DNA from: Nocardia asteroides
GTDB lineage: Bacteria; Actinomycetota; Actinomycetes; Mycobacteriales; Mycobacteriaceae
Length of the DNA: 64,000 nucleotides
Reading direction: 5' to 3'
Assembly: GCA_019930625.1 (NCBI GenBank)
Contig: CP082844.1
Location: forward strand, 3,410,001-3,474,000
The notes below the pieces were generated by a model that had not been told where the DNA came from, searched no databases, and saw only the letters and a list, made by a program, of their open reading frames with translations. Numbering within the stretch: position 1 is the stretch's first letter; every line of letters starts with the position of its first letter. Positions 8,470 through 16,618 of the stretch are shown here, piece by piece. Made by a program: the position numbers and the translations under genes.

Positions 8470-9135
8470 TCAGTCCGAGCGGGCCGATCCGGGCGTGACC
8501 AGGCCGTGCTGGTGGGCGTAGACGACGGCGTGGATTCGGTCCCGGACGCCGAGTTTGGCGAGGATGCGGGAGACGTGCGTCTTCACCGTCTCCTCGCCGA
8601 CGCCGAGCCGCGCGGCGATCTCGGCATTGCTGCGCGCGTCGGCCAGCAGTAACAACACCTCCAGCTCGCGGGCGGTGAGTTGCCGGACTTCCGGTGGCGT
8701 GTGGGGCGGGGTCAGCGTGCTCGCGAAGCGGGAGACCAGACGGCGGGTCATGGATGGGTCGATCAACGCGTCACCGCGCGCCGCGATCCGGATGGCGGCG
8801 ACCAGTTCTTCCGGCGGCAGGTTCTTCAGCAGGAACCCGCTCGCGCCTGCTTGTAACGCGCGGTACAGGTTGGCGTCGCTGTCGTAGGTGGTGAGCACCA
8901 GGACGTGCGTTCCGCCCGCCGCCACGATCGCGGCGGTGGCGGCCAGCCCGTCCAGCTTCGGCATCCGGACGTCGAGAATCGCGACATCCGGTCGTAGCCG
9001 TGCGGTCTCGGCGATCGCGGCGCGACCGTCGCTCACCTCGGCGACGCAGTCCAGATCGACCTGGCTGTCCACGACGGCGCGCAGACCGGAGCGGAACATG
9101 CTGTGATCGTCGGCGATCAGGACGCGGATGGGCAA
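8470..9135 (-). CDS. NarL/FixJ-family response regulator
   Basis: 221 residues. Receiver domain about 1-120 with acidic pair D9/D10, phosphorylation site D55 in AILDVRMPK, and a lysine in LLKN near 105. A LuxR-type helix-turn-helix follows at about 150-215 (LTARELEVLLLLADARSNAEIAARLG). The start is one base after the stop of the histidine kinase gene, so the pair is co-transcribed. Target genes are unknown; no nearby output gene is obvious. Confidence 0.93.
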   Translation of the reverse strand: MPIRVLIADDHSMFRSGLRAVVDSQVDLDCVAEVSDGRAAIAETARLRPDVAILDVRMPKLDGLAATAAIVAAGGTHVLVLTTYDSDANLYRALQAGASGFLLKNLPPEELVAAIRIAARGDALIDPSMTRRLVSRFASTLTPPHTPPEVRQLTARELEVLLLLADARSNAEIAARLGVGEETVKTHVSRILAKLGVRDRIHAVVYAHQHGLVTPGSARSD

Positions 9136-9136
9136 T

Positions 9137-10294
9137 TCACGATCCTCCGATCGGCACCGACACCGTGGTGTGCCAATGGGTGGCGGAGCGGCCGTAGTCC
9201 AGTTCGCCGTCGAACAGCTCGGCGCGGCGGCGAATGCCGTCGAGTCCGCGCCGGACCGAGGTGTCGGCGGTGGCCGGTTCGCGGGCGAGGGGATTGGTCG
9301 CGCGCAGTACCACTCGCTTCGGCAGGTACTCCACGTCCAGTCGCGCGTGCGCGCCGTCCCCGTGCCGCAGCGCGTTGGTCAGCATCTCCTGCACGATGCG
9401 GTACAGGGTGATGTTCAGCGAGTCCGGCAGTTCCACCGCCACTCCGCGCGCGTTCACCTCGACCTCGAGTCCGGCCGCTCGGACGTGCTCGATCAGTCCG
9501 TCGATGTCGGCGAGTCCCGGCTGGCGCTGTCCGTCGTCCTCGCGCCCGTGCAACAGATCGAGCTGGCGGCGCAGATCGACCATCGCCGCCCGGCTACTGG
9601 ACTCCACGGCCGAAAGCGATCGGGCGGCGGCCGCGTTCGCCGTGCCGCCCAGGGCCAGCCGCGCCGCACCGGCGTGGATGCCGATCGCGCTGACGTGATG
9701 GGAGATCACGTCGTGCAGGTCCCGCGCGATCGCCTCCCGCTCCTCGGTCACCGCGCGTTCCAGTGCGGCCCGATGCTCCTGCCTGCGCAGCCGGGCCCGT
9801 TGCTCGAGGTCGGCGATGTAGGCGCCGCGCGCGGCCGTATAGCGGCCGACGAGCCACGGCACGCAGCCGGCGGCCACCGTGGAGGCGACCAGCAGCCGCC
9901 AATCCTGCGCGGCGTTGCTGCCGGTGAGCAGGTGGCCAGTGGCGATACCGCCACACAGCAGCAGCATCGTCAGCACGGATTTCGGTCCGGTCAGCCACGC
10001 CCCCGCGCGGTATCCGGCCACGAGGAAGCCCACGTCGGCGATCCGCACCGGGAACCCGTGCCGATGCAGCAGGAATACGGCCGGCAGCCGCACCAGGACC
10101 TGCGCCACCGCCACCACCCCGGCAGTCCGGGGCGGCGCGGCCAAGGCCAGGTCGGCGGCCACGATCGCGATGATCGCGGCGGTCGTCCGCCACGGGTCGA
10201 CGGCGAACACGCCGCCCAGCCCGAGCACGACCGCGTCGATGAGAGCCGCCGCCACGGCCACCACCACCGATTGCCGGGCAAGCGACCTGCTCAC
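9137..10294 (-). CDS. NarL-type sensor histidine kinase (HisKA_3 family)
   Basis: About 385 residues from GTG 10294. The N-terminal third has about five hydrophobic segments; then a coiled region (RARLRRQEHRAALERAVTEE), the HisKA_3 phosphoacceptor in ARDLHDVISHHV, and a C-terminal ATPase domain with the N-box ..VQEMLTNALRHG and a late RRGLDGIRRRAE. It is the cognate partner of the response regulator just downstream. An in-frame start 99 bases further upstream exists, but that extension is Arg/Gly-rich and poor in membrane character, so I prefer the GTG. The signal sensed is probably membrane-related, but nothing specific can be seen. Confidence 0.85.
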   Translation of the reverse strand: MSRSLARQSVVVAVAAALIDAVVLGLGGVFAVDPWRTTAAIIAIVAADLALAAPPRTAGVVAVAQVLVRLPAVFLLHRHGFPVRIADVGFLVAGYRAGAWLTGPKSVLTMLLLCGGIATGHLLTGSNAAQDWRLLVASTVAAGCVPWLVGRYTAARGAYIADLEQRARLRRQEHRAALERAVTEEREAIARDLHDVISHHVSAIGIHAGAARLALGGTANAAAARSLSAVESSSRAAMVDLRRQLDLLHGREDDGQRQPGLADIDGLIEHVRAAGLEVEVNARGVAVELPDSLNITLYRIVQEMLTNALRHGDGAHARLDVEYLPKRVVLRATNPLAREPATADTSVRRGLDGIRRRAELFDGELDYGRSATHWHTTVSVPIGGS

Positions 10295-10414
10295 ATCCAA
10301 CAGTTCGCCACCGCCTCCGTCCGGTCCAGCGTCGAGTTCCGTGGGCGATCCTAGCGAGCGCGTCCGGCCACGCCGTGGATGTCGACAGCTCACTGTGCCC
10401 GCGAATCGAGCCGT

Positions 10415-10440
10415 GCGCGTCCCCCGCGCGGGGGACGCGC
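10415..10440. promoter_or_regulatory. Perfect 26-bp palindrome upstream of the hydroxylase gene
   Basis: Bases 10415-10440 read identically on both strands (core CCCCCGCGCGGGGG). It lies 79 bases upstream of the fatty acid hydroxylase start, in the divergent region with the kinase. It could be an operator or a hairpin. Confidence 0.45.
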
Positions 10441-10518
10441 GATCCCTCGTCGGCGCGATGTGCCGGCGCCCGCGCGGCCGTAGCGTCGAAGGCCGACGGC
10501 AGACGTGGAGGAGGACTC

Positions 10519-11439
10519 ATGGGCCGTGTGGAGTTGCTGAGCTACGCCATTCCCGCGTTCGCGGTGCTGATGCTGGTGGAGTGGATCGCCTACCGGCGCG
10601 ATCCCGACCGGCCGGAGCACAGTGGATCGGCCCGTGACACCGCCTCCAACGTGGTGACGTTCACGGTGGGCAGGCTGACGAAGCCGCTGCTGCAGTACCT
10701 GGTGCCGTTCTCGGCGGTGGTGGGCGCGGCGGCGATCACGCCACTGCACTTGTCGCCACGGTCGTGGTGGGTCTGGGTGCTCGGCCTGGTCGTCACGGAC
10801 CTGTGCTACTACTGGGCGCATCGCGCCGACCACCGCGTCCGGCTGATGTGGACCGCGCACAACGTGCATCACTCCAGCGAGTACTTCAACCTCTCCACGG
10901 CGATCCGTCTGTCCTGGCTGCATCCGATCCCCAGCGTCCTGCGCGGACTGGCATGGGTGCCCGCGGCGCTGCTGGGATTCCCGGCGTGGATGATCTTCCT
11001 GTTGCAGGGCATCGGCTTGCTCTACCAGTTCCCGATCCACACCCAGCGTGTGAAGGCGCTACCGCGCCCGATCGAGTTCCTGTTCAACACACCGTCGCAC
11101 CACCGGGTCCACCACGGCTCGAACCAGCCCTACATCGACAAGAACTACGGCGGGATCCTCATCATCTGGGATCGCATGTTCGGCAGTTTCGCCGCCGAAT
11201 CCGAACCGGTCCGCTACGGCCTCACCAAGAACATCGGCACCGACAACCCGTTGAAGGTCAACTATCACGAACTGGCCGCGCTGATCCGCGACGTGCGCGG
11301 CGCGAGTAGTTGGCGCGGGCGGCTCGGGTACGTCTTCGGCCCGCCCGGCTGGACGGAGCATGCCACGCCGGTCTCCGAGCGCGTCCAAGATCCGGTCCCC
11401 GGCCGCGCCGTGGAACGCGCCGGTCAGCTCGCGTCCTGA
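10519..11439 (+). CDS. Sterol desaturase / fatty acid hydroxylase family membrane di-iron protein
   Basis: 306 residues, ATG preceded by GGAGGAGG. Several membrane helices are present, with the histidine clusters of the family: HRADHR, HNVHHSS and HHRVHHG, which ligate a di-iron centre. Members hydroxylate or desaturate lipids, sterols or carotenoids using oxygen. The LLYQFPIHTQ and YGGILIIWDRMFGSF stretches are typical of bacterial members. The substrate is unknown; the gene stands alone between a two-component system and an inverted-repeat terminator. Confidence 0.9.
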   Translation: MGRVELLSYAIPAFAVLMLVEWIAYRRDPDRPEHSGSARDTASNVVTFTVGRLTKPLLQYLVPFSAVVGAAAITPLHLSPRSWWVWVLGLVVTDLCYYWAHRADHRVRLMWTAHNVHHSSEYFNLSTAIRLSWLHPIPSVLRGLAWVPAALLGFPAWMIFLLQGIGLLYQFPIHTQRVKALPRPIEFLFNTPSHHRVHHGSNQPYIDKNYGGILIIWDRMFGSFAAESEPVRYGLTKNIGTDNPLKVNYHELAALIRDVRGASSWRGRLGYVFGPPGWTEHATPVSERVQDPVPGRAVERAGQLAS

Positions 11440-11470
11440 TCGTGCCGACTGTTTCCGGGTTCCACGGTGA

Positions 11471-11507
11471 CCGGTAGCCGGACGCCTCGACGCCCCTCGG
11501 CTACCGG
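11471..11507. terminator. Bidirectional hairpin terminator
   Basis: CCGGTAGCCG (11471-11480) and CGGCTACCGG (11498-11507) are perfect arms between the converging hydroxylase and NTF2-like genes. Confidence 0.65.
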
Positions 11508-11672
11508 CCGGTCCGGGCTTGGGCACGGATCGGCCCGGGGCGTCGCGTGCTCGGAAAGCCGTGCGGTGGCCTTCCCAGGGCGGGTTCAGCCCGGTCACCG
11601 GCGGTGAGTCCGGAACGAAGAGGTTCCCGATCACGGCGCCGGTGCGGCGCACGGCAGGAATGATCCGCCGCG

Positions 11673-12479
11673 TCAGTCGGCGTCGAGATAGAACCGCAGC
11701 GCCGCGATGCTGTCGCCGCCGGTGGCGAGCTCCACGACCGCGACCCCGTGTACCGCGCCGAGCCGGACACTCGCCGTGACGGTGCGACCCGCGGCGATCA
11801 CCTTGCTCCAGCGCATGTTCCGCGCTCGATTCGTGAATTCCTCCACCGATACCGCCGTGCCCGCGGGCAATTCGATGTCGGCCCGGTGGCCGAGCAACTC
11901 GCGCACGCGGCTCAGATCGGTGCCCGCCGCGGCCGCGAGAAGCTCTGTGGTGGTGCGTTTTCCACCGCGCCCCACGCCGCCGAGCGCCTGCAACATGCCG
12001 AGCATCCCGCCGACGCCCTGGTTGGCGATCAGTTGCGGTCCGAGCTTCAGCGCCGCGGCGAACCCGGGCACGCCGGTGCGCAGCAGTTGCCAGATCATGC
12101 TCGCCAACTCCCAATGCGCGGCCAGATGGGCGATCTTCCAAGCCCCGTCCTCCTCGACCAGCCGATAGCGCAGATGCATCGGGACGAGCACGGTGGCGCC
12201 GGTCGACATGGTGGTGACGATGGTCAGGTCGCGCAGCACCGTCGGCGGGTGGACCAGGTCGCGGTCGACCCGGAAGGCGATGGTGTTCGGCCCGATGAAG
12301 GTGTCGTAGAAGCGTTCGATGGCGGCGCGGCCGACGTGCGGGCGGGAGCCCACCGGGTCGTTGACCTCGGCACCGTCGGCGAACAAGCCGACCCACGCCG
12401 ACTTGTTGTGCGCCGCGACCGCGCGCGGTGAGGCCTCGACGACCGCGAGCAACGCTGCGGCCGAGGGATCCAGCGGCAT
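11673..12479 (-). CDS. NTF2-like (ketosteroid isomerase-fold) protein
   Basis: 268 residues from an ATG preceded by GGAGG. The first 140 residues show the SnoaL/NTF2 pattern (AVAAHNKSAWVGLFADGAEVNDPVG, then IERFYDTFIGP and YRLVEEDGAWKIAHLAAHWE). The C-terminal 130 residues are an extension that may be a second, diverged half. Ketosteroid isomerases, limonene epoxide hydrolases and polyketide cyclases share this fold. A KstR-type operator 41 bases upstream suggests membership in the sterol-catabolism regulon, so a role on steroid intermediates is inferred. A longer TTG start would overlap the operator. Confidence 0.75.
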   Translation of the reverse strand: MPLDPSAAALLAVVEASPRAVAAHNKSAWVGLFADGAEVNDPVGSRPHVGRAAIERFYDTFIGPNTIAFRVDRDLVHPPTVLRDLTIVTTMSTGATVLVPMHLRYRLVEEDGAWKIAHLAAHWELASMIWQLLRTGVPGFAAALKLGPQLIANQGVGGMLGMLQALGGVGRGGKRTTTELLAAAAGTDLSRVRELLGHRADIELPAGTAVSVEEFTNRARNMRWSKVIAAGRTVTASVRLGAVHGVAVVELATGGDSIAALRFYLDAD

Positions 12480-12519
12480 GGCAGAACCTCCGTTGACGCG
12501 AGCCGGACTCGACACATGG

Positions 12520-12533
12520 TAGAACAAGTTCTA
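12520..12533. promoter_or_regulatory. KstR-type operator
   Basis: TAGAACAAGTTCTA fits the published KstR palindrome TNNAACNNGTTNNA at every defined position. KstR is the TetR-type repressor of cholesterol catabolism in mycobacteria and rhodococci. The site is in the divergent promoter region of the NTF2-like gene and the TIGR01777 gene, nearer the former. Confidence 0.65.
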
Positions 12534-12701
12534 ATTCGGCCGTCGCGCCTCCTCGTCCGCGTGTCGAGTGCGGCGCAGTTCGAGCCAAAACGCTGCATCG
12601 GATGAAATGGTCATTGGGCAGTTCCTGGTACTTCGAAGTTTGTGTACCAATCAATGATGCGGAAACGGTGCAATGGGTTCATTTCGGGCTACAGTCGGGT
12701 G

Positions 12702-14051
12702 ATGGGCATCGACTATGCGAGCGTCATCGATCTACCCCGTTCCGAGGTGTTCGCCTGGCACGCTCGCCCCGGCGCGCTGACCCGCCTGGCGCCGCCCTGG
12801 CAACCGGTGTCGCCGCGCGCGGAGTCGGACTCGCTCTCCGATGGGCAGGCGGTGCTCGGACTGCCCGGTGGTCTGCGGTGGGTGGCCCGGCACGATCCCC
12901 GGGAATACGACCCGCCGCGCCGGTTCGTCGACGCGGTCACCATCGATGGAGTCGGCTCGCTGCCCGCCGGACTGCTGCCGTGGCGGCACACCCACGATTT
13001 CGAGGTCGTCGACGAGACCCGCACGCGGGTGGTGGACCGGGTGGACGCGCCGGTCCCCGCCACGGTGCTGCGCCCCATGTTCGCCTACCGCCACCGGCAG
13101 CTCGCCGACGATCTCGCGGCTCACGCGCGTGCGGCGCGGGAAGGTTTCCTGAGCAGGACGGTCGCGGTGAGCGGAGCGTCCGGGCTGGTCGGCTCGGCGC
13201 TGGCCGCGTTCCTGACCACCGGAGGGCATCGCGTGGTGCGGCTGGTCCGGCACGCACCGCGGGCCGCGGACGAAAGACAATGGGACACCGCTGATCCCGC
13301 GCCGGATCTGCTGGACGGCGTCGACGCGGTGGTGCATCTGGCCGGAGCGTCCATCGCGGGCCGCTTCACCGAGGGACACAAGCGCGCCGTCGCCGACAGC
13401 CGGATCGGGCCGACCCGGAAACTCGCCGAGGTGGCGGTGCGGGCGGCGGTACCGGTCTTCGTGAGCGCTTCCGCGATCGGCTACTACGGCTCCGATCGCG
13501 GCGACGAGACGTTGACCGAGCAGTCGACGCGCGGTGACGGCTTCCTCGCCGATGTGGTCGACGGGTGGGAGGCGGCCACGGTCCCCGCCGCCGAATCGGG
13601 TGTGCGGGTGGTGCGCGTGCGCACCGGGATCGTGCAGTCCCCGCGCGGCGGCACGCTGCGGCTGTTGCGCCCGCTGTTCGCGGCCGCGCTGGGCGGACGC
13701 ATCGGCGACGGCCGCCAGTGGCTGTCGTGGATCGGCATCGACGACCTGATCGATGTCTATCACCGGGCGCTGTGGGACACCGCGATGTCCGGAGCGATCA
13801 ATGCCGTTGCCCCGCAACCGGTTCGCAATACCGAGTACACCGAGGTCCTCGCCGGAGTGCTGCACCGGCCCGCACTGTTGCGGGTACCCGGGTTCGGTCC
13901 CGCGCTGCTGCTCGGCAGTGAAGGCAACCGGGAACTGGCCTCCGCGAGTCAGCGCGTCGTTCCCGCGCGGCTGGCAGCGGCCGGTCACCGATTCCGTACG
14001 CCGACCCTGGAACCGGCGCTGCGGCATCTGCTCGGCAAGTCGGCGACCTGA
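12702..14051 (+). CDS. TIGR01777 family NAD-dependent oxidoreductase with N-terminal SRPBCC domain
   Basis: 449 residues. Residues about 1-145 are an SRPBCC/START-like domain (FAWHARPGALTRLAPPW, then HTHDFEVVDETRTRVVDRVD). From about 150 a Rossmann-fold epimerase-like domain begins with VSGASGLVGSALAAFL and continues with VVHLAGASI and SASAIGYYG, the TIGR01777 (SDR39U1) hallmark. Such fusions occur in actinobacteria, and the single-domain form often sits in light-inducible photolyase clusters. Reaction unknown. ATG 12702 is chosen over an upstream in-frame start because it begins directly at the conserved domain. Confidence 0.85.
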   Translation: MGIDYASVIDLPRSEVFAWHARPGALTRLAPPWQPVSPRAESDSLSDGQAVLGLPGGLRWVARHDPREYDPPRRFVDAVTIDGVGSLPAGLLPWRHTHDFEVVDETRTRVVDRVDAPVPATVLRPMFAYRHRQLADDLAAHARAAREGFLSRTVAVSGASGLVGSALAAFLTTGGHRVVRLVRHAPRAADERQWDTADPAPDLLDGVDAVVHLAGASIAGRFTEGHKRAVADSRIGPTRKLAEVAVRAAVPVFVSASAIGYYGSDRGDETLTEQSTRGDGFLADVVDGWEAATVPAAESGVRVVRVRTGIVQSPRGGTLRLLRPLFAAALGGRIGDGRQWLSWIGIDDLIDVYHRALWDTAMSGAINAVAPQPVRNTEYTEVLAGVLHRPALLRVPGFGPALLLGSEGNRELASASQRVVPARLAAAGHRFRTPTLEPALRHLLGKSAT

Positions 14052-14483
14052 CCTTTCCGGTCGAGGAGCGGTATCCGGCTGACGTCGAATTCCGGCGTAG
14101 GCCCGCGTCGAAGCGCTTTTCGTCATCGGCGCCACCCGACAGTGCGAAACGTCGTCATCGCACGCTGCGAGTCGCAAGACGAGGCAGTGTCGCTCCAGGC
14201 GAGCGCCTGGGCTTACATCTGTCGTTCATTATGGGTGTGCTCGACAATTGCGCACTCACGCGGCGCAGCTGCGCCAGCGGCGAGACTCGAATCGGTGTGA
14301 GTCGAAGGTGCATCAATATAAGAGTGCTTTCGGTGGTGGTCAGGACGAGTGCGGCGCGGAGCCCGTAGCGCGAGCAGGTCGGGGAGCGCTGTTCGATCAG
14401 CTGGGCCACGCGGGTGAGCACCGGGGCGCGCTCCTCGGCGCTGGAACTGCCGACGGCGGTCTCCGCCGCAGCGGGGGTGCGTG
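14052..14483. other. 432-base intergenic region in the photolyase module
   Basis: No gene is supported. Most of it is plain high-GC sequence, with one AT-rich patch at 14309-14325 that contains TGCATCAAT. The same nine bases occur in the lipocalin promoter at 15776-15784. A minus-strand frame extends through here but only as the tail of a shadow of the MerR gene. Confidence 0.4.
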
Positions 14484-15329
14484 TCAGGCGAGCCGGTCGG
14501 CGGCGTCGCGCAGGCTGTCGACTCGCTCCACGCCGTCGGGGAGGAAGACCGCCTCCCATCCCGGGCCGCCGACCAGCACCCGGGCGCCCGCGCCGAGACA
14601 GGCGCGCACCGCGGAGGTCAACGCGGTGGACTCCTGCTGCGACCACAGCAGCACGGCGGCGGGGCGGTCGAACCGGGCGAGGGTGTCGGCGAGTGCGGCG
14701 GCGGGCACGTCGGCGCCGAGCATCCGCGCTCCGGCGCCGCGTTCGGCGAGAGCCGCCCGCAGCACCTCCAACGGCAGCGAATGCGTCTCTCCGCTGGTGC
14801 AGGCGAGCACCACCGGTGTCGTACCGCCGAGCACGGGCGGCGGGTTCGTCCGGTGCAGCACCGAGATGACGCACCAGGACAGCAAGTGCTCGACATCGAT
14901 GCAGCCCTCGCCGCCGAGCTGCCGATCGACGATGTCGGCGAAAGCGGGACGGCACAGCAGGTCCCACGTGTCCACCACCCCGAACGCGCGGACGTGCGCT
15001 TCGAGCTGGCTCGACACCGAGGTGGTGTCCAGCGCGAAGGCCGCGGCCAGCAGCGATTCGCGCCTGCCGAGCGTCGGCGCCGGCCCGCGTACCGCCGCGG
15101 CCGCCCCCGCAGGGCTCGCTCCCGCGCGGATGAGGGTCAGCATCCGCTCGAGCGTGGCGATGTCGGCTTCGGTGTACAGGCGGTGCTTACCCGGGCGATG
15201 TTGCGGGGGGCCGATGTCGTAGCGGCGATTCCAGCTGCGCAGCGTCGCGGTCGGGATGCCGAGGCGTTCGGCGACCGCGCGCACCGTGTATCCGGCCGCG
15301 TCGGACACGGGGACGGAACCGGCGGGCAT
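14484..15329 (-). CDS. MerR-type regulator with C-terminal cobalamin-binding domain (LitR/CarH-like)
   Basis: 281 residues from ATG 15329. The N-terminus is a MerR winged helix (YTVRAVAERLGIPTATLRSWNRRYDIGPPQ, HRLYTEADIATLERM). A helical bundle follows with the EH pair in IDVEHLLSW, then a B12-binding Rossmann-like domain in which GETHSLPLE holds the E-x-H histidine that ligates cobalt in CarH. In light-sensing CarH a tryptophan lies about nine residues before EH; here that position is leucine or glutamine. CarH/LitR proteins repress light-response genes in the dark through adenosylcobalamin. The nearby lipocalin and photolyase genes are the expected targets. Confidence 0.85.
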   Translation of the reverse strand: MPAGSVPVSDAAGYTVRAVAERLGIPTATLRSWNRRYDIGPPQHRPGKHRLYTEADIATLERMLTLIRAGASPAGAAAAVRGPAPTLGRRESLLAAAFALDTTSVSSQLEAHVRAFGVVDTWDLLCRPAFADIVDRQLGGEGCIDVEHLLSWCVISVLHRTNPPPVLGGTTPVVLACTSGETHSLPLEVLRAALAERGAGARMLGADVPAAALADTLARFDRPAAVLLWSQQESTALTSAVRACLGAGARVLVGGPGWEAVFLPDGVERVDSLRDAADRLA

Positions 15330-15417
15330 CGCCCTATTCTGCCCGCCGCCCCGTGGGGGATCCGTCCCGCCCGGGTGGTTGCGTTCTACGGCGAGGCCGC
15401 GCGGTCGTGGCACGGCG

Positions 15418-15754
15418 TCATCCCGGCCGCGCGTGGGCGGGGGTCGCGGCGGTCGAGTCGACCCCGACCGCGATGTCCTTGGCGCGCTGCGGTTGTCCGG
15501 CGAAGGCGTGCTCGAGCGTCACGGTGCCACCGAGATCCGAGCCGAGGCGGGCTGCGACCGACAGCCGGAAAGCATCGGGTGCGGAGGCGGATGCAGGCGT
15601 CGGAGCGTGCTCGTGCCATCCGGCCATGAGTGCCGTAGCGCGGGCGGTTGTGTCGTCCGTCCCGCCGCCCAACCCGAGCCGGACGAGGGCAGGCGGAAGC
15701 CCCGTCCGGCGGTCGCGATGCCGACGAGACGGGGCACCGTCGTCCGCGTCATGA
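15418..15754 (-). pseudogene. Possible frameshifted small membrane-type protein gene
   Basis: A minus-strand frame starts MTRTTVPRLVGIATAGRGF, typical of small actinobacterial hypothetical proteins, but degenerates after about 20 residues. The adjacent frame then reads plausibly: GGGTDDTTARATALMAGWHE, and later DAFRLSVAARLGSDLGG and GQPQRAKDIAVG, to a stop at 15418. Together they look like one gene of about 110 residues broken by a frameshift near 15700. It resembles DUF4267-like proteins, but only loosely. It may also be noise in a high-GC region. Confidence 0.3.
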
Positions 15755-15774
15755 GCTCTCCTGACAAATGGCCG

Positions 15775-15803
15775 TTGCATCAATTATGCATCGTTATTAT
15801 GCT
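15775..15803 (+). promoter_or_regulatory. Promoter and candidate operator of the lipocalin gene
   Basis: TTGCAT (15775-15780) and TATGCT (15798-15803) are 17 bases apart in an AT-rich stretch that stands out from the surroundings. TGCATCAAT and TATGCAT overlap the -35 and spacer, where a MerR-type repressor would be expected to bind. Confidence 0.55.
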
Positions 15804-15839
15804 AAGGTTGTTCGCATCGCCGATTTTCGAGGAGTTAGC

Positions 15840-16463
15840 GTGCACCGTCGCAATCTGCTGCGTACGTCGTCCCGCCTGCTCGCCGGGGCGGTGTCGGCGC
15901 TGTCGGCGACGGCTCTGATGGCCGGAGGCGCCACCGCGGCGCCAGGTCCGGCCGCCGGACCCGCGCCGGTACCGCGCCTCGAGCTGGACCGGTATCTGGG
16001 CACGTGGCGTCAGCTCGCCGCCGTCCCGCAGTACTTCAACCTGGCCTGCGCGCGCGACACCCAGGCGAACTACTCCCTCGATCCGCAAGGCAACATCGCG
16101 GTACGCAACACCTGCACGACGTGGGCGAACACCCGCAACGAGATCAACGGCACCGCGGTGGTCAACGATCGGGAGACCGGGGCACAGTTGCACGTCAGCT
16201 TCCCCAGCGTGCCGACCCAGGAGGGCTTGGAGGGCCCGACCAACTACATCGTCACCGCGCTCGGTCCGGACTACTCGTGGGCAGTGGTCACCGACCCGAG
16301 CCGGGTATCGGGATTCGTCCTGGCGCGCGCCGCCTCCCTGGACGCGGGTACCTGGCAGCAGGTGCGCGCGGCGATCACGGCGGCGGGCCAGAACCCGTGC
16401 CTGTACCTGACCTCGCCGACCACCGGCGGTGACTCGCGCATCGTGCCGCTCTGCACGGGGTGA
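15840..16463 (+). CDS. Lipocalin-family protein (Blc-like), exported
   Basis: 207 residues from a GTG preceded by GAGGAG. An Arg-rich N-terminus and hydrophobic segment ending near AGGATAAP form a signal peptide. The mature part has the lipocalin entry motif LDRYLGTWRQLAAVPQYFN (the G-x-W signature), N-x-C-T pairs of cysteines, and later GPDYSWAVVTDPSR and VLARA, as in Blc. Bacterial lipocalins bind lipids in the envelope. Lipocalin genes recur in LitR/photolyase clusters. The gene has its own strong promoter, and photolyase follows 155 bases downstream on the same strand. Confidence 0.85.
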   Translation: MHRRNLLRTSSRLLAGAVSALSATALMAGGATAAPGPAAGPAPVPRLELDRYLGTWRQLAAVPQYFNLACARDTQANYSLDPQGNIAVRNTCTTWANTRNEINGTAVVNDRETGAQLHVSFPSVPTQEGLEGPTNYIVTALGPDYSWAVVTDPSRVSGFVLARAASLDAGTWQQVRAAITAAGQNPCLYLTSPTTGGDSRIVPLCTG

Positions 16464-16618
16464 GCAAGGTTGCTCGGCGCTCGCGAGGATCGCGTCGTCG
16501 GCGGTATGGCTGAGCCGCCCGATGCCGCTCCGGCGCGGCCCTCACGACCGCCGAGCACGACCGCCGTACCGGGAGGCTCGACGATGAACATCCATGCCGC
16601 CCGGCGGGAGCGTGTCCG

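Noticed and set aside
12654..12701. Longer N-terminus for the TIGR01777 protein starting at 12642
   Set aside because: The extension is Met/Arg/Cys-rich with no family match; the conserved SRPBCC start fits ATG 12702.
14155..14483. Separate minus-strand gene upstream of 14484
   Set aside because: The frame is the out-of-frame continuation of a MerR shadow, with no ribosome site and poor codon pattern.
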